Assembly: GCA_003243455.1 (NCBI GenBank) | Contig: QFQS01000001.1 | Coordinates: 806,001 to 870,000, forward strand | Length of the DNA stretch: 64,000 bases | Reading direction: 5' to 3' | From: Cereibacter sphaeroides | GTDB taxonomy: Bacteria; Pseudomonadota; Alphaproteobacteria; Rhodobacterales; Rhodobacteraceae | Part shown: positions 33,666 to 42,257 of the stretch, piece by piece | How the letters are laid out: each line of letters opens with the position of its first letter | Position numbering within the stretch: the first letter of the stretch is position 1 | Position numbers and translations under genes: made by a program | The notes under the pieces: model-generated | What the model saw: only the letters and a program-made list of their open reading frames with translations | What the model was told of the DNA's origin: nothing | Databases searched by the model: none

Positions 33666-34652
33666 TCAGAACGGATATTCGGCCATGTTGTCCTTGTTCA
33701 CGTTCACGAAGGCCTGGCCGTAGATGACCTTGCCGTCGAGCTTGACCGCCTCATACCCCGGCAGGCCAAGGTCCATGCCGTCGGTGACTTCCTGTCCGTC
33801 CATCACCATTGCCGCGACCTTGTTCATCGCATAGCCCGCGACGGACGGATCCCAGAAGCCGATGCCATCGACCGCGCCGGTTTCCAGATACTGCGCGGCG
33901 ATCGAGGGCAGCGAGGTGCCGAAGACGCAGGTCTTGTCGGCCAGGCCGCGCTCTTCGATGGCAAGGCCGATGCCCGCCACGTCGGTCGAGGCAGAGCCCT
34001 GCATGCCCTTGATATTCGGATGGGCGCGCAGCACTTCCTGGGCTTTTTCGTAGGCCTTTTGCTGGTCATCGAAGGTTTCGTTCTTGTCGCCGACCAGCGT
34101 CATGTTGGGGAAGTTTGCCTTCTGATAGGCGATAGCCCCGTCAACCCACTGGTTATGCGTCTGCGAAGTCAGCGAGCCGACGAAGACGGCATACTCGCCC
34201 TCACCGCCCATACATTCGGCCAGACCCTTCATCAGGTTCGCGCCGAAATCCTCGTTCTTGAAGGCCTCTATGTCATAAGAGACGTTCTGCTGGCTGGCGG
34301 CCTCATGCGTGATGACGGTAATGCCCGCGTCCTGTGCGCGTTTCAGAACCGGCTCCAGCGCCTCTGGCGACATCGGCACGACGGCAAGGGCGTTCACGCC
34401 TTGCGCGATCATGTCTTCGATCAGGGCTGCCTGCTGCTGCGGGTCGGCCTGCGCCGGTCCTACCTGGAAGGCATCGTTGCCGGTATCGGCGGCGTATTTC
34501 TTGACGCCCTCTTCCATGCGATTGAACCACTGGATGCCCGAAATCTTCACGACCGTGGCCATCTTTTTCGGATCCTGCGCCGCCGCAGGCTGCGTCATGC
34601 TCAACGCCGTGCCCGCCATCAGCGCGCAGGTAATCAACGTACGTTTCGTCAT
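33666..34652 (-). CDS. Periplasmic sugar-binding protein, LsrB/RhaS-like
   Basis: A 328-residue binding protein with a signal peptide (about 1-25, ending ALSMTQPAAAQ). Fold and blocks resemble the AI-2 binding protein LsrB and rhamnose-binding RhaS rather than ribose-binding RbsB: ISGIQWFNRMEEGVKKYA, GPAQADPQQQAALIEDMIAQ, AVVPMSPEALEP, SQTHNQWVDGAI, GFWDPSVAGYAMN and the ending NVNKDNMAEYPF. The ligand cannot be fixed; a furanose-type or 5-modified pentose would suit the enzymes in the cluster. Confidence 0.9.
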   Translation of the reverse strand: MTKRTLITCALMAGTALSMTQPAAAQDPKKMATVVKISGIQWFNRMEEGVKKYAADTGNDAFQVGPAQADPQQQAALIEDMIAQGVNALAVVPMSPEALEPVLKRAQDAGITVITHEAASQQNVSYDIEAFKNEDFGANLMKGLAECMGGEGEYAVFVGSLTSQTHNQWVDGAIAYQKANFPNMTLVGDKNETFDDQQKAYEKAQEVLRAHPNIKGMQGSASTDVAGIGLAIEERGLADKTCVFGTSLPSIAAQYLETGAVDGIGFWDPSVAGYAMNKVAAMVMDGQEVTDGMDLGLPGYEAVKLDGKVIYGQAFVNVNKDNMAEYPF

Positions 34653-35030
34653 TCTCGGCTTTCCTCCCTAGATAGCCCTTGAGATTAAAAACTCCGTCCC
34701 GTCCTCTGCTCCCGGACTATAGAGCATAGTCCGGCCCAATCCACACAATCCCACGCCGCAACGGTTTTTACGTTTTGTCTCATCTGTTTAACGTCGGACT
34801 GCTCTGCGAGGGATCACATTGGCAAGAAGCACCTCCTCCGTGCTTTCGCGCCGCCGTAGACGCCGGTCTAAATGATCACCACACCCCCGCCTTGCTGCGC
34901 CCGCAATGCCGCACCGCAGTATTTGTGCAGATCATGCACATTTGTGATATTCGTTGACGCAAGCCTCGGTCAAGCGTTTATCATGGGGCACCCGCCAACA
35001 ACCCGCATCATTGCACAACGCCGGTTTCCC
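34653..35030. promoter_or_regulatory. Divergent control region of the lsr-like / mtnKA cluster
   Basis: A 378-bp gene-free region between the binding-protein gene and the regulator gene, visibly lower in GC than its neighbours. Besides the palindrome at 34924 it contains TTAACGT / ACGTTTT-type short repeats near 34770-34795 and no credible ORF. It must hold promoters for both directions. Confidence 0.7.
34924..34940. promoter_or_regulatory. Candidate SorC-family operator
   Basis: TGTGCA-gatca-TGCACA is a perfect inverted repeat with half-sites of the TGNNCA form reported for SorC-type regulators such as LsrR. A further TTTGTG follows at 34941-34946. It lies 91 bp upstream of the sorC-type gene and within the shared divergent region, so it could control both arms. 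Confidence 0.55.
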
Positions 35031-35999
35031 ATGCCGAACAGCCGCCAAGAAACCGACGATCTGGTGCAGGCCGCATGGCTGTATCACGTCGGACAGATGA
35101 GCCAGGAAGAGGTCAGCCGCAGGCTGGGCATATCCCGCTTCAAGGTATTGCGGATGCTGGCCGATGCGCGGGATCTTGGCCTTGTCCGCGTCTCTCTGGA
35201 ACACGAAACCTCGGCGGTTCTGGCGCTGGCCGACCGTTTGGCGACCGAGTTCGGGCTGACCGAGGTGCAGGTGGCACCTCTTGCCGGGGATGCCGAGAAT
35301 GAGGAAGCGGCCCGCCGTGCCGTCGGAATCGTCGCGGCGGGGTTCCTGACCCGTATCGGCAAGGGCGAAGGCGAAATCCGCATCGGCGTGGGCTGGGGGC
35401 GGACGATGGCAGCGATGGCGCAGGCGCTGACGGGCCTGCGCAACCCCAACCTGTGCTTCATCTCGCTGATGGGGTCGATGGCGCGCACGGCCGAGACCAG
35501 CCCGTTTGACGTCTGCACCCGGCTGGCGGCGCTGACCGGCGGGTCGGCGATGTTCCTGCCCGCGCCCTTCCTTACCGACACTGAAGAGGATTGCCGCGTG
35601 GTCCTGCGCCAGCGCCTTGTGCGTGAGACACTGCAGGCGGCGCGAGAGGCGCCATGGGCCATCATCTCGCTGGGCGATTGCTCGGCCAGTGCGCTGCTTT
35701 CGACCAGCGGCATCCTGACCGACGAAGAGACGGCAGAGCTGAAACGGGCCGGGGCGGTGGCGGACTCGACGGGCAAGTTCTTTTGCGCCGATGGCACGTT
35801 GGCGCAGACCGCGCTGAACCGCCGCGCACCCTCGATCGGGCTGGACGATTTGCGGGCGACCGATGTCACCCTGCTTGCCGCCGGGGTCGCCAAGGCGACG
35901 GCCACGCTGGCCATGATCAGGGCGGGTATCGTCAACCGGTTGATTGCTGATGAAGGATTGGCGCGAGCATTGCTTGCCCTGACGGAGGAAGAAGAATGA
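35031..35999 (+). CDS. SorC/DeoR-family sugar-responsive regulator (LsrR-like)
   Basis: A 322-residue regulator. The N-terminal helix-turn-helix AAWLYHVGQMSQEEVSRRLGI (in part) with recognition helix SRFKVLRMLADA covers residues 1-60. The sugar-phosphate-binding domain (about 65-320) shows IRIGVGWGRTMAAMAQAL, LMGSMARTAETSPFDV, IISLGDCSASALLSTSG and DSTGKFF. Effectors in this family are usually phosphorylated sugars. It begins the plus-strand operon and overlaps the epimerase gene (ATGA). The start is ATG 35031; the upstream frame is non-coding. Confidence 0.9.
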   Translation: MPNSRQETDDLVQAAWLYHVGQMSQEEVSRRLGISRFKVLRMLADARDLGLVRVSLEHETSAVLALADRLATEFGLTEVQVAPLAGDAENEEAARRAVGIVAAGFLTRIGKGEGEIRIGVGWGRTMAAMAQALTGLRNPNLCFISLMGSMARTAETSPFDVCTRLAALTGGSAMFLPAPFLTDTEEDCRVVLRQRLVRETLQAAREAPWAIISLGDCSASALLSTSGILTDEETAELKRAGAVADSTGKFFCADGTLAQTALNRRAPSIGLDDLRATDVTLLAAGVAKATATLAMIRAGIVNRLIADEGLARALLALTEEEE

Positions 36000-36847
36000 A
36001 AGGTTTCGGGGTTCACACCAGCATGTGGACGATGAAGTGGGACCGCGCAGGCGCCGAGCGCGCCGTCGCGAAGGCCGTTCACTACAAGATGGACTTCCTG
36101 GAGATCGCGCTGGTCGCGCCCAACTCCGTCGATGCCGCGCATTCGCGCGAGTTGTTGGAACGTAACAACATGCCGGTGATCTGTTCGCTGGGGCTGCCGC
36201 AAGAGGCCTGGCCCTCGGTCAATCCGCAGGCGGGGATCGATTTCCTGAAGATCGTGCTGGACAAGGCCGCCGACATCGGCGCGCTGGCGGTCAGCGGCGT
36301 GACCTTTGGCGGCATTGGCGAACACACAGGCGTGCCGCCCACCAGGGAAGAGATCGACAACATCGCCCGCTGTCTGGAAGCCTCGGCAAAGCACGCGAAA
36401 TCGCGCGGGCTGCTGTTCGGGATCGAGCCGGTGAACCGCTATGAGAACCACCTGATCAACACCGGCAAGCAGGGCGTCGAGATGATCGAAAGGGTCGGTG
36501 CGGAAAACATGTTCCTGCACCTGGACACCTATCACATGAACATCGAGGAAAAGGGCATCGCGCAGGGCATCCTGGATGCCAAAGGCTACCTCAAATACAT
36601 CCACCTGTCCGAATCCGACCGGGGCGTGCCGGGCTGGGGCAACTGCCGCTGGGACGAGATTTACGCCACGCTGGCGGCAATCGGATTTGACGGCGGGCTG
36701 GCGATGGAAAGCTTCATCGACATGCCGCCCGAGCTTGCCTATGGCCTGTCGGTCTGGCGTCCCGTGGCCAAGGACGAAGCCGAGGTGATGGAAAACGGCC
36801 TGCCCTTCCTGCGCGGCAAGGCCCGGCAATACGGGTTGATCGCGTGA
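35996..36847 (+). CDS. TIM-barrel sugar epimerase (D-tagatose/D-psicose 3-epimerase-like)
   Basis: A 283-residue xylose-isomerase-like TIM barrel. Metal-site motifs: LLFGIEPVNRYENHLINT (Glu), FLHLDTYHMNIEEKG (Asp and His), YIHLSESDRGVPGWG (His) and LAMESFIDMPP (Glu), the pattern of ketose 3-epimerases. It probably interconverts ketoses at C3, either free sugar or 1-phosphate. It is coupled by ATGA to the regulator gene and by GTGA to mtnK, so it belongs to the same pathway. Confidence 0.88.
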   Translation: MKGFGVHTSMWTMKWDRAGAERAVAKAVHYKMDFLEIALVAPNSVDAAHSRELLERNNMPVICSLGLPQEAWPSVNPQAGIDFLKIVLDKAADIGALAVSGVTFGGIGEHTGVPPTREEIDNIARCLEASAKHAKSRGLLFGIEPVNRYENHLINTGKQGVEMIERVGAENMFLHLDTYHMNIEEKGIAQGILDAKGYLKYIHLSESDRGVPGWGNCRWDEIYATLAAIGFDGGLAMESFIDMPPELAYGLSVWRPVAKDEAEVMENGLPFLRGKARQYGLIA

Positions 36848-38100
36848 GCGATTATGAACCCCTGAGCGTCCAGACGCTGCAAGCCCGCCTGTCGTCGGTT
36901 CCGGCATTGGCGGACCGGCTGGGGAATGAACCTTGGGAGGTGCGGGAGGTCGGCGACGGCAACCTGAACCTTGTGTTCATAGTCTCATCCCCCCGCGTCA
37001 CCGTGATCGCGAAACAGGCCCTGCCCTATCTGCGGATCGTCGGTGACGGCTGGCCGCTGCCGCTGCGGCGATCCTACTTCGAATACAACGCGCTGAGCCG
37101 CCATGGCGCGCGCGATCCGGGCCGTGTGCCCGAGGTCTATCATTTCGACGAGGTGCAGGCGCTGATCGTCATGCGCTATCTCAGCCCGCACGTGATCCTG
37201 CGGAAATCCATCGTGGCGGGGGTCAAGCACCCAAGACTTGCCCGCGACATGGGAATTTTCCTGGCGCGCAGCCTGTTCAAGGGGTCCTGCCTGTCGCTGA
37301 CCGGGGCCGAGGCGAGGGCCGAGATGGGTCTGTTCGCCGCGAATGTCGAATTGTCGGACATCACCGAGAACCTTGTTTTTTCCGACCCCTACTTCACTGC
37401 GCGGCTGAACAAGCACACGAAAGGGCTGGAGCCGTGGATCGAGAAACTGCGCGCCGACCGCGACATGAAGGTGGCCGCGCAGGAGATGAAGCACGCATTC
37501 CTTGCCAAGACCGAGACGCTGCTGCATGGCGACCTGCATTCCGGCTCGATCATGGTGACGCCCGAGGATACGCAGGTCATCGATCCAGAATTCGCCACCT
37601 ACGGACCCTTTGGCTTTGATGTCGGGATGCTGCTGGCGAACTTTCTGCTGGCCTATTTTTCGCAATCGGGCCACGAGGCGACACCGGGCGCGCGCGATGG
37701 TTACCGCCTGTGGCTGCTGGATGTGCTGCGCGAGACCTGGGATGTATTCGAGGCCGAGTTCACCCGGCTCTGGCGCAACGATCGCACCGGCATCCTTTAT
37801 GAGCGGACCTTGTTCGAGGATCAGGGTGACGTGATCGGCTCTGAACAGGGGCGCATCTCGGTCCTGCGCGGTATCTGGTCCGATGCGATGGGCTTTGCCG
37901 GGGTCGAGATGCACCGCCGCATCCTGGGGCTGGCGCATGTCGAGGATATGGAGGCGATCCCCGATCCGGCCCGCCGGCTGATTTCCGAGCGGCGCGCTCT
38001 GGCGCTTGGGCGGCAGCTTGCGGTAATGCGCGCCACGATCCGCGGCACGGACGAGGTTTGCGCCTTGGCAGAGGCGGTCGAGACGGGGGATTTGTCATGA
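36844..38100 (+). CDS. mtnK: 5-methylthioribose kinase family protein
   Basis: A 418-residue kinase that in the known family phosphorylates 5-methylthioribose at C1 with ATP. It shows VGDGNLNLVFIV (glycine loop), SLFKGSCLSLTGAEARAE, catalytic LLHGDLHSGSIMV (H228, D230) and metal-binding DPEFATYGPFGFDVG. It starts on GTG overlapping the epimerase stop and is coupled to mtnA by ATGA. Standard methionine-salvage genes (mtnB, C, D) are absent here. The kinase may act on methylthioribose, 5-deoxyribose or another pentose imported by the neighbouring transporter. Confidence 0.9.
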   Translation: MSDYEPLSVQTLQARLSSVPALADRLGNEPWEVREVGDGNLNLVFIVSSPRVTVIAKQALPYLRIVGDGWPLPLRRSYFEYNALSRHGARDPGRVPEVYHFDEVQALIVMRYLSPHVILRKSIVAGVKHPRLARDMGIFLARSLFKGSCLSLTGAEARAEMGLFAANVELSDITENLVFSDPYFTARLNKHTKGLEPWIEKLRADRDMKVAAQEMKHAFLAKTETLLHGDLHSGSIMVTPEDTQVIDPEFATYGPFGFDVGMLLANFLLAYFSQSGHEATPGARDGYRLWLLDVLRETWDVFEAEFTRLWRNDRTGILYERTLFEDQGDVIGSEQGRISVLRGIWSDAMGFAGVEMHRRILGLAHVEDMEAIPDPARRLISERRALALGRQLAVMRATIRGTDEVCALAEAVETGDLS

Positions 38101-39194
38101 AGGTTGGAGACAAGGACTATCGCTCGATCTGGCTGGCGCCGGATGGCCGGACGGTGCAGATCATCGACCAGACGAAGCTGCCGCATGACTTCGTGGTGGT
38201 CGACCTGACCACGATGGATCAGGCGGCGGTTGCGATCCGCGACATGTGGGTGCGGGGCGCGCCGCTGATCGGGGCGACGGCGGCCTATGGCATGGCGTTG
38301 CAGATGGCGGCGGATCCTTCGGATGCCGGGCTGTCGGCGGGCTACGACAGGCTGCTCGCGACAAGGCCGACGGCAGTGAACCTGCGTTGGGCCCTGGATG
38401 ACATGCGGGCTGCTCTTGCGCCGCTGCCGCCTGCAGCCCGCACTGCGGCGGCCTATGCCCGTGCGGCGCAGATCGCCGACGAAGATGTCGAGATCAACCG
38501 CAGCATCGGTCAGCATGGGCTATCGGTGATCGAGGAGATTGCCGCGCGGAAGAATGGTCGGGTAAATATCCTGACCCACTGCAACGCGGGCTGGCTAGCG
38601 ACGGTGGACTGGGGTACTGCGACCTCGCCGATCTACCACGCCGCCAGCAAGGGGATCGACCTGCATGTCTGGGTGGATGAGACGAGGCCCCGGAACCAGG
38701 GCGCGCATCTGACCGCCTGGGAGATGGCGAGCCACGGCATTCCGCATCACCTGATCACCGACAACGCGGGCGGACACCTGATGCAGCACGGCGAGGTCGA
38801 TATGGTCATCGTCGGCACCGACCGCACCACGGCGCGGGGCGATGTCTGCAACAAGATCGGCACTTATCTGAAGGCGCTGGCGGCGTATGACAACGGGGTG
38901 CCGTTCTACGTCGCCCTGCCCTCGCCCACGATCGACTGGACGGTGTCAGACGGGCTGGCAGAGATCCCGATCGAGGAGCGGTCGGGGGACGAGGTTTCCT
39001 ATGTGCAGGGCAAGCTTGAGGATGGGACAAGGACCAAGCTGCGCATCTCGCCCGAAGCGACGCCGGCAGGCAATCCGGCCTTCGACGTGACGCCCGCCCG
39101 GCTGGTGACGGGACTGATCACCGAACGGGGGATCGCACCTGCGACGGCAAAGGGGCTGGCGGCAATGTTTCCGGATTTGGTCAACAAGGCTTAG
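38097..39194 (+). CDS. mtnA: Methylthioribose-1-phosphate isomerase family protein
   Basis: A 365-residue aldose-1-phosphate isomerase that converts (5-methylthio)ribose 1-phosphate to the ribulose 1-phosphate. Catalytic residues fit the family: C162 in ILTHCNAGWLAT and D242 in VGTDRTTARGDVCNKIGTY; VRGAPLIGATAAYGMAL and ETRPRNQGAHLTAWEM are also present. It follows MtnK with an ATGA overlap. No aldolase or MtnB-type dehydratase is present to use the product, so the pathway continues elsewhere or is a shunt. Confidence 0.92.
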   Translation: MKVGDKDYRSIWLAPDGRTVQIIDQTKLPHDFVVVDLTTMDQAAVAIRDMWVRGAPLIGATAAYGMALQMAADPSDAGLSAGYDRLLATRPTAVNLRWALDDMRAALAPLPPAARTAAAYARAAQIADEDVEINRSIGQHGLSVIEEIAARKNGRVNILTHCNAGWLATVDWGTATSPIYHAASKGIDLHVWVDETRPRNQGAHLTAWEMASHGIPHHLITDNAGGHLMQHGEVDMVIVGTDRTTARGDVCNKIGTYLKALAAYDNGVPFYVALPSPTIDWTVSDGLAEIPIEERSGDEVSYVQGKLEDGTRTKLRISPEATPAGNPAFDVTPARLVTGLITERGIAPATAKGLAAMFPDLVNKA

Positions 39195-39204
39195 CAGAGG
39201 ACCG

Positions 39205-39285
39205 GAAAGCCAAAGGTCCATTGGACTTTTGCCCGGTCCGATTGCCCGAAGGCGCAAGCCGCAGGGCAAGTGGTTCGCCACTGGG
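39205..39285 (+). repeat. Structured dispersed repeat, partial copy C
   Basis: Only the 5' half is present: a GTCCA-t-TGGAC stem in an AAA...TTT frame where copies B and D have CTTCC-agt-GGAAG, then TTGCCC / GGGCAA around GGC-GCAA-GCC (39242-39269). It lies downstream of mtnA in the gap to the convergent MFS gene and may act as a terminator there. Confidence 0.75.
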
Positions 39286-39318
39286 TTAGACGACTGGAAA
39301 TCAGGATAGGCACTTATC

Positions 39319-40758
39319 CTAATGCTGTTCCGACGGCTTCGGCGGGCGGTAGACGAACAGCACCACCAGGCAGATCGCAAGGAACGCGGCGGTGTTATAG
39401 ATCAGCGCCCAGATCAGCGCATTCGCATATCCCGCCTGATCGGCGGCTGTCCCGAGATGCGAGAAAAACAGCTCTCCCATGATCGCCACGCCCAGAACCG
39501 CGCCGACCTGCTGGAACGCCTGGGCGGCACCCGATGCCGACCCGGTGTCATGCCCTCCGACAGTCCCCAGCACGGTCTGATATAGCGGCGACACAGCCGT
39601 ACCCAGCCCCAGCCCGCCAATTGAAAGCGGCAGTGCGAAGATTGCCCAGTCGATGGCCTCCCCCGTCGTCTGGACCGCCAGCCGCAGCCCGATCATCGCC
39701 AGACACAAAAGCCCGGCACCGACCACGATCCGCGCCCTTTGCGCGCGCAGGCCGAACCGCCCCGCGATCAAAGAGGCGCACAGCACGCCCACCGAAAACG
39801 GAAGCGTGGTCAGCCCCGACTGCAAGGGGGTCAGACCGTAGCCCGACTGCAGATACAGCGCCAGCACCAGGAAAAATCCCGGAATTCCCGAAAACAGCGT
39901 CGCGAGCAGCGCGCTGCCCATCAGGAATGTCCGGTTTTGCAGCAAGCTGACCGGCAACAGCTGCGGCTGCCCCCTCCCCGCCAATCGGAACTGCCAGCGC
40001 ACAAAGACCCAGGCCATCGGCAAAGACGCCACCAGCATGGCAAAACACCAGATGGGCCAGTCCGCCTGCCGCCCTTCGATCAGAGGAAAGATCACCAGCA
40101 GCAAGGTCGCCCCGGCAAGAAGGATGCCGATATAGTCGTTGCGAAGCTCTGCCGCGCCTTCGATCCGAGGAACGAAGCGCAGCGCACCCAGAACCGCGAG
40201 AATGCCGACCGGCACGTTGACCAGAAAGATCGGGCGCCAGCCCAGGCCCCAGATGTCCTGCCCGATCAGGAAGCCGCCCAGCAGCGGCCCCGTCACCGTG
40301 GCCAGCCCTGCCGACAGGCCAAACAGCGAAAAAGCCAGCCCGCGCTCTTTCGGCGGGAACAGCACGGGGACGATGGCCAGCGTCTGTGGCGTCATCATCG
40401 CCGCCCCCATCGCCTGAATAACGCGAGAGCCGACCAGCATCTCGACCGAAGTCGCAAACCCGCACAGCGCCGACGCGACTGTGAAAACGGCAACGCCCAA
40501 CACGAACATTCGCCGCCGCCCGACGATGTCGCCCATCCGCCCCGAGGGCAACAGGAACAGCGCATAGGCCAGGATATAGGCTGCCACGACCCATTCGATT
40601 TCGCTGCTTGTCGCATCGAAGGCGCGCTGCATGCTGGGCAAGGCGACGTTCACGATGGTCACGTCGATCAGGTTCATGAAACCGGCGATCAACAGCACCG
40701 CCATGGCGATCCATCGCCGGGGGTGGAAATGCAGCGACGTCGTATCGGTGAATGCCAT
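39319..40758 (-). CDS. MFS drug/solute exporter, DHA2 (14-helix) family
   Basis: A 479-residue inner-membrane transporter of the EmrB/QacA type. Motifs: N-terminal LIDVTIVNVALPSMQRAF, motif A-like SGRMGDIVGRRRMFV, motif C-like GLSAGLATVTGPLLGGFLI and PFSVGVLCASLIAGRFGLR. About 14 hydrophobic segments are visible. It probably exports hydrophobic compounds by proton antiport. It stands alone without an EmrA partner, divergent from the haloperoxidase gene across 188 bp. Confidence 0.92.
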   Translation of the reverse strand: MAFTDTTSLHFHPRRWIAMAVLLIAGFMNLIDVTIVNVALPSMQRAFDATSSEIEWVVAAYILAYALFLLPSGRMGDIVGRRRMFVLGVAVFTVASALCGFATSVEMLVGSRVIQAMGAAMMTPQTLAIVPVLFPPKERGLAFSLFGLSAGLATVTGPLLGGFLIGQDIWGLGWRPIFLVNVPVGILAVLGALRFVPRIEGAAELRNDYIGILLAGATLLLVIFPLIEGRQADWPIWCFAMLVASLPMAWVFVRWQFRLAGRGQPQLLPVSLLQNRTFLMGSALLATLFSGIPGFFLVLALYLQSGYGLTPLQSGLTTLPFSVGVLCASLIAGRFGLRAQRARIVVGAGLLCLAMIGLRLAVQTTGEAIDWAIFALPLSIGGLGLGTAVSPLYQTVLGTVGGHDTGSASGAAQAFQQVGAVLGVAIMGELFFSHLGTAADQAGYANALIWALIYNTAAFLAICLVVLFVYRPPKPSEQH

Positions 40759-40946
40759 TGGTTCTGGGACCTTTGCGAACGGGCGCGAGGGCCGATTGCC
40801 TTTGCCTTGGCAGAACCCCGGTCAGCGCTGTTCTAGCATGATGGGTGTGGGCGGCAAGGCAGAGGGATGCCTTGCGCGAAACAGGTCGACCATGGTTATC
40901 TTGGCGCAAAGCGAAGCGCGCCAGAAGGCGCGGCCAGGGGGGATGA

Positions 40947-42257
40947 ATGGGACGGATCGGACGCATCGGCGCGATGCTGGCCGTGGTGGTTTTGTCGTTG
41001 GGCGGGGCCGCACGGGCCGCCGTTCCACCGGATACGGTCGTCGACACCTGGTATCGTCTGATGCTGGAGCTGGTGCGCCACACGCCGACCTACACACCTC
41101 CGGTCGCGAGCCGTTCCTTCGCCTATGTCGGCGTCACGGCCTATGAAGCCGTCGCCTCGGGCCGGGACGACATGGTGTCTCTTGCAGGCCAGTTGAACGG
41201 GCTGACCCCGCTGCCCAAGCGCGAAGTGGGGGCCGTCTATGACGAGGGCGTGGTCCTTCAGGCGGCTATGAATGCGACCGTGACCGATTTCTTCTCCAAC
41301 ACCGGGCCGACGGGCCAGCGCGCGATGAAGGCGGTGGGCACAAAGCTTGACGCGAAAGCGGCGGACGGGGTTGACCCGGAGGTATTGGCGCGCAGCCAGA
41401 AGTTCGGACAGGCGATAGCCGCCCATATCCTGAACTGGTCCAAGGATGACGGCGGCGCCGTCGTGGAAAACATGGGCTTCCCCTACAGCTATACGCCGAA
41501 GGAAGGCCCGCAATACTGGGTTCCGACCAGCAAGATCGTGCAGCAGCAGGCGCCGCTTCTGCCTGAGTGGGGCAACAACCGCACCTTTGCCATGCCGTCC
41601 GGCGCAAGCTGCCCGCTGCCACCGCCACCCGAATACAGCGAAGACCCCTCCTCGCAATTCTACATCGAGGCGAAAGAGGTCTATGACGCCGTGAAAAACA
41701 CCACGCCGGAGCAGACGGCCATCGCGCGGTTCTGGTCGGATGATCCGATGCTGTCCTCGACCCCGCCCGGCCACTGGATTGCCATCGCAATCCAGGTGTT
41801 CCACCAGAACCCGACGCCCATCGAGCAACAGGTCAACGTGCTGGCCCGGCTGGGGATCGGCGTCGCGGATGCCTTCATCGGCTGCTGGGACGCGAAGTAT
41901 CAATACGACCTCGTGCGGCCCGTCACTTACATCAAAAGGACGATTGACCCCAAATGGGAGCCGCTGCTGATCACCCCGCCCTTCCCCGAATACCCCAGCG
42001 GCCACAGCACGCAGTCCGGCGCGGCGGCCGAAGTCCTGACCGCGATCTTCGGCGACAACTTCGCTTTTGACGACGCGGCCCAGGCCGACGATGGCCTGCC
42101 CGCGCGGCGGTTCAACAGCTTTTGGGAGGCCGCTCAGGACGCAGGGATTTCGCGGCTTTATGGCGGCATCCATTTCCGTTCGGCGATCGAACAGGGATTG
42201 GAGCAGGGGCGATGCGTCGCGCAATATACCAATGCTCTGAAAACGCTGGTGAAATGA
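40947..42257 (+). CDS. Vanadium-dependent haloperoxidase-type protein (PAP2 superfamily), exported
   Basis: A 436-residue protein with a signal peptide (residues 1-25). The vanadate/phosphate pocket is complete: K317-x6-R324-P325 (KYQYDLVRP), YPSGHS with S351, G352 and H353, and SRLYGGIHF with R403 and H409. Known relatives oxidise halides with H2O2 or are acid phosphatases; the residues that set chloride, bromide or phosphatase preference cannot be judged by eye. It is coupled to the CRTAC1-like gene (stop inside ATGATG), so both are probably exported together. Confidence 0.88.
   Translation: MGRIGRIGAMLAVVVLSLGGAARAAVPPDTVVDTWYRLMLELVRHTPTYTPPVASRSFAYVGVTAYEAVASGRDDMVSLAGQLNGLTPLPKREVGAVYDEGVVLQAAMNATVTDFFSNTGPTGQRAMKAVGTKLDAKAADGVDPEVLARSQKFGQAIAAHILNWSKDDGGAVVENMGFPYSYTPKEGPQYWVPTSKIVQQQAPLLPEWGNNRTFAMPSGASCPLPPPPEYSEDPSSQFYIEAKEVYDAVKNTTPEQTAIARFWSDDPMLSSTPPGHWIAIAIQVFHQNPTPIEQQVNVLARLGIGVADAFIGCWDAKYQYDLVRPVTYIKRTIDPKWEPLLITPPFPEYPSGHSTQSGAAAEVLTAIFGDNFAFDDAAQADDGLPARRFNSFWEAAQDAGISRLYGGIHFRSAIEQGLEQGRCVAQYTNALKTLVK

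Noticed and set aside
28481..39194. A complete methionine salvage pathway or a true AI-2 (lsr) operon
   Set aside because: mtnB, mtnC, mtnD, lsrK, lsrF and lsrG are not present. Only the transporter/regulator design and the MtnK/MtnA steps are shared.
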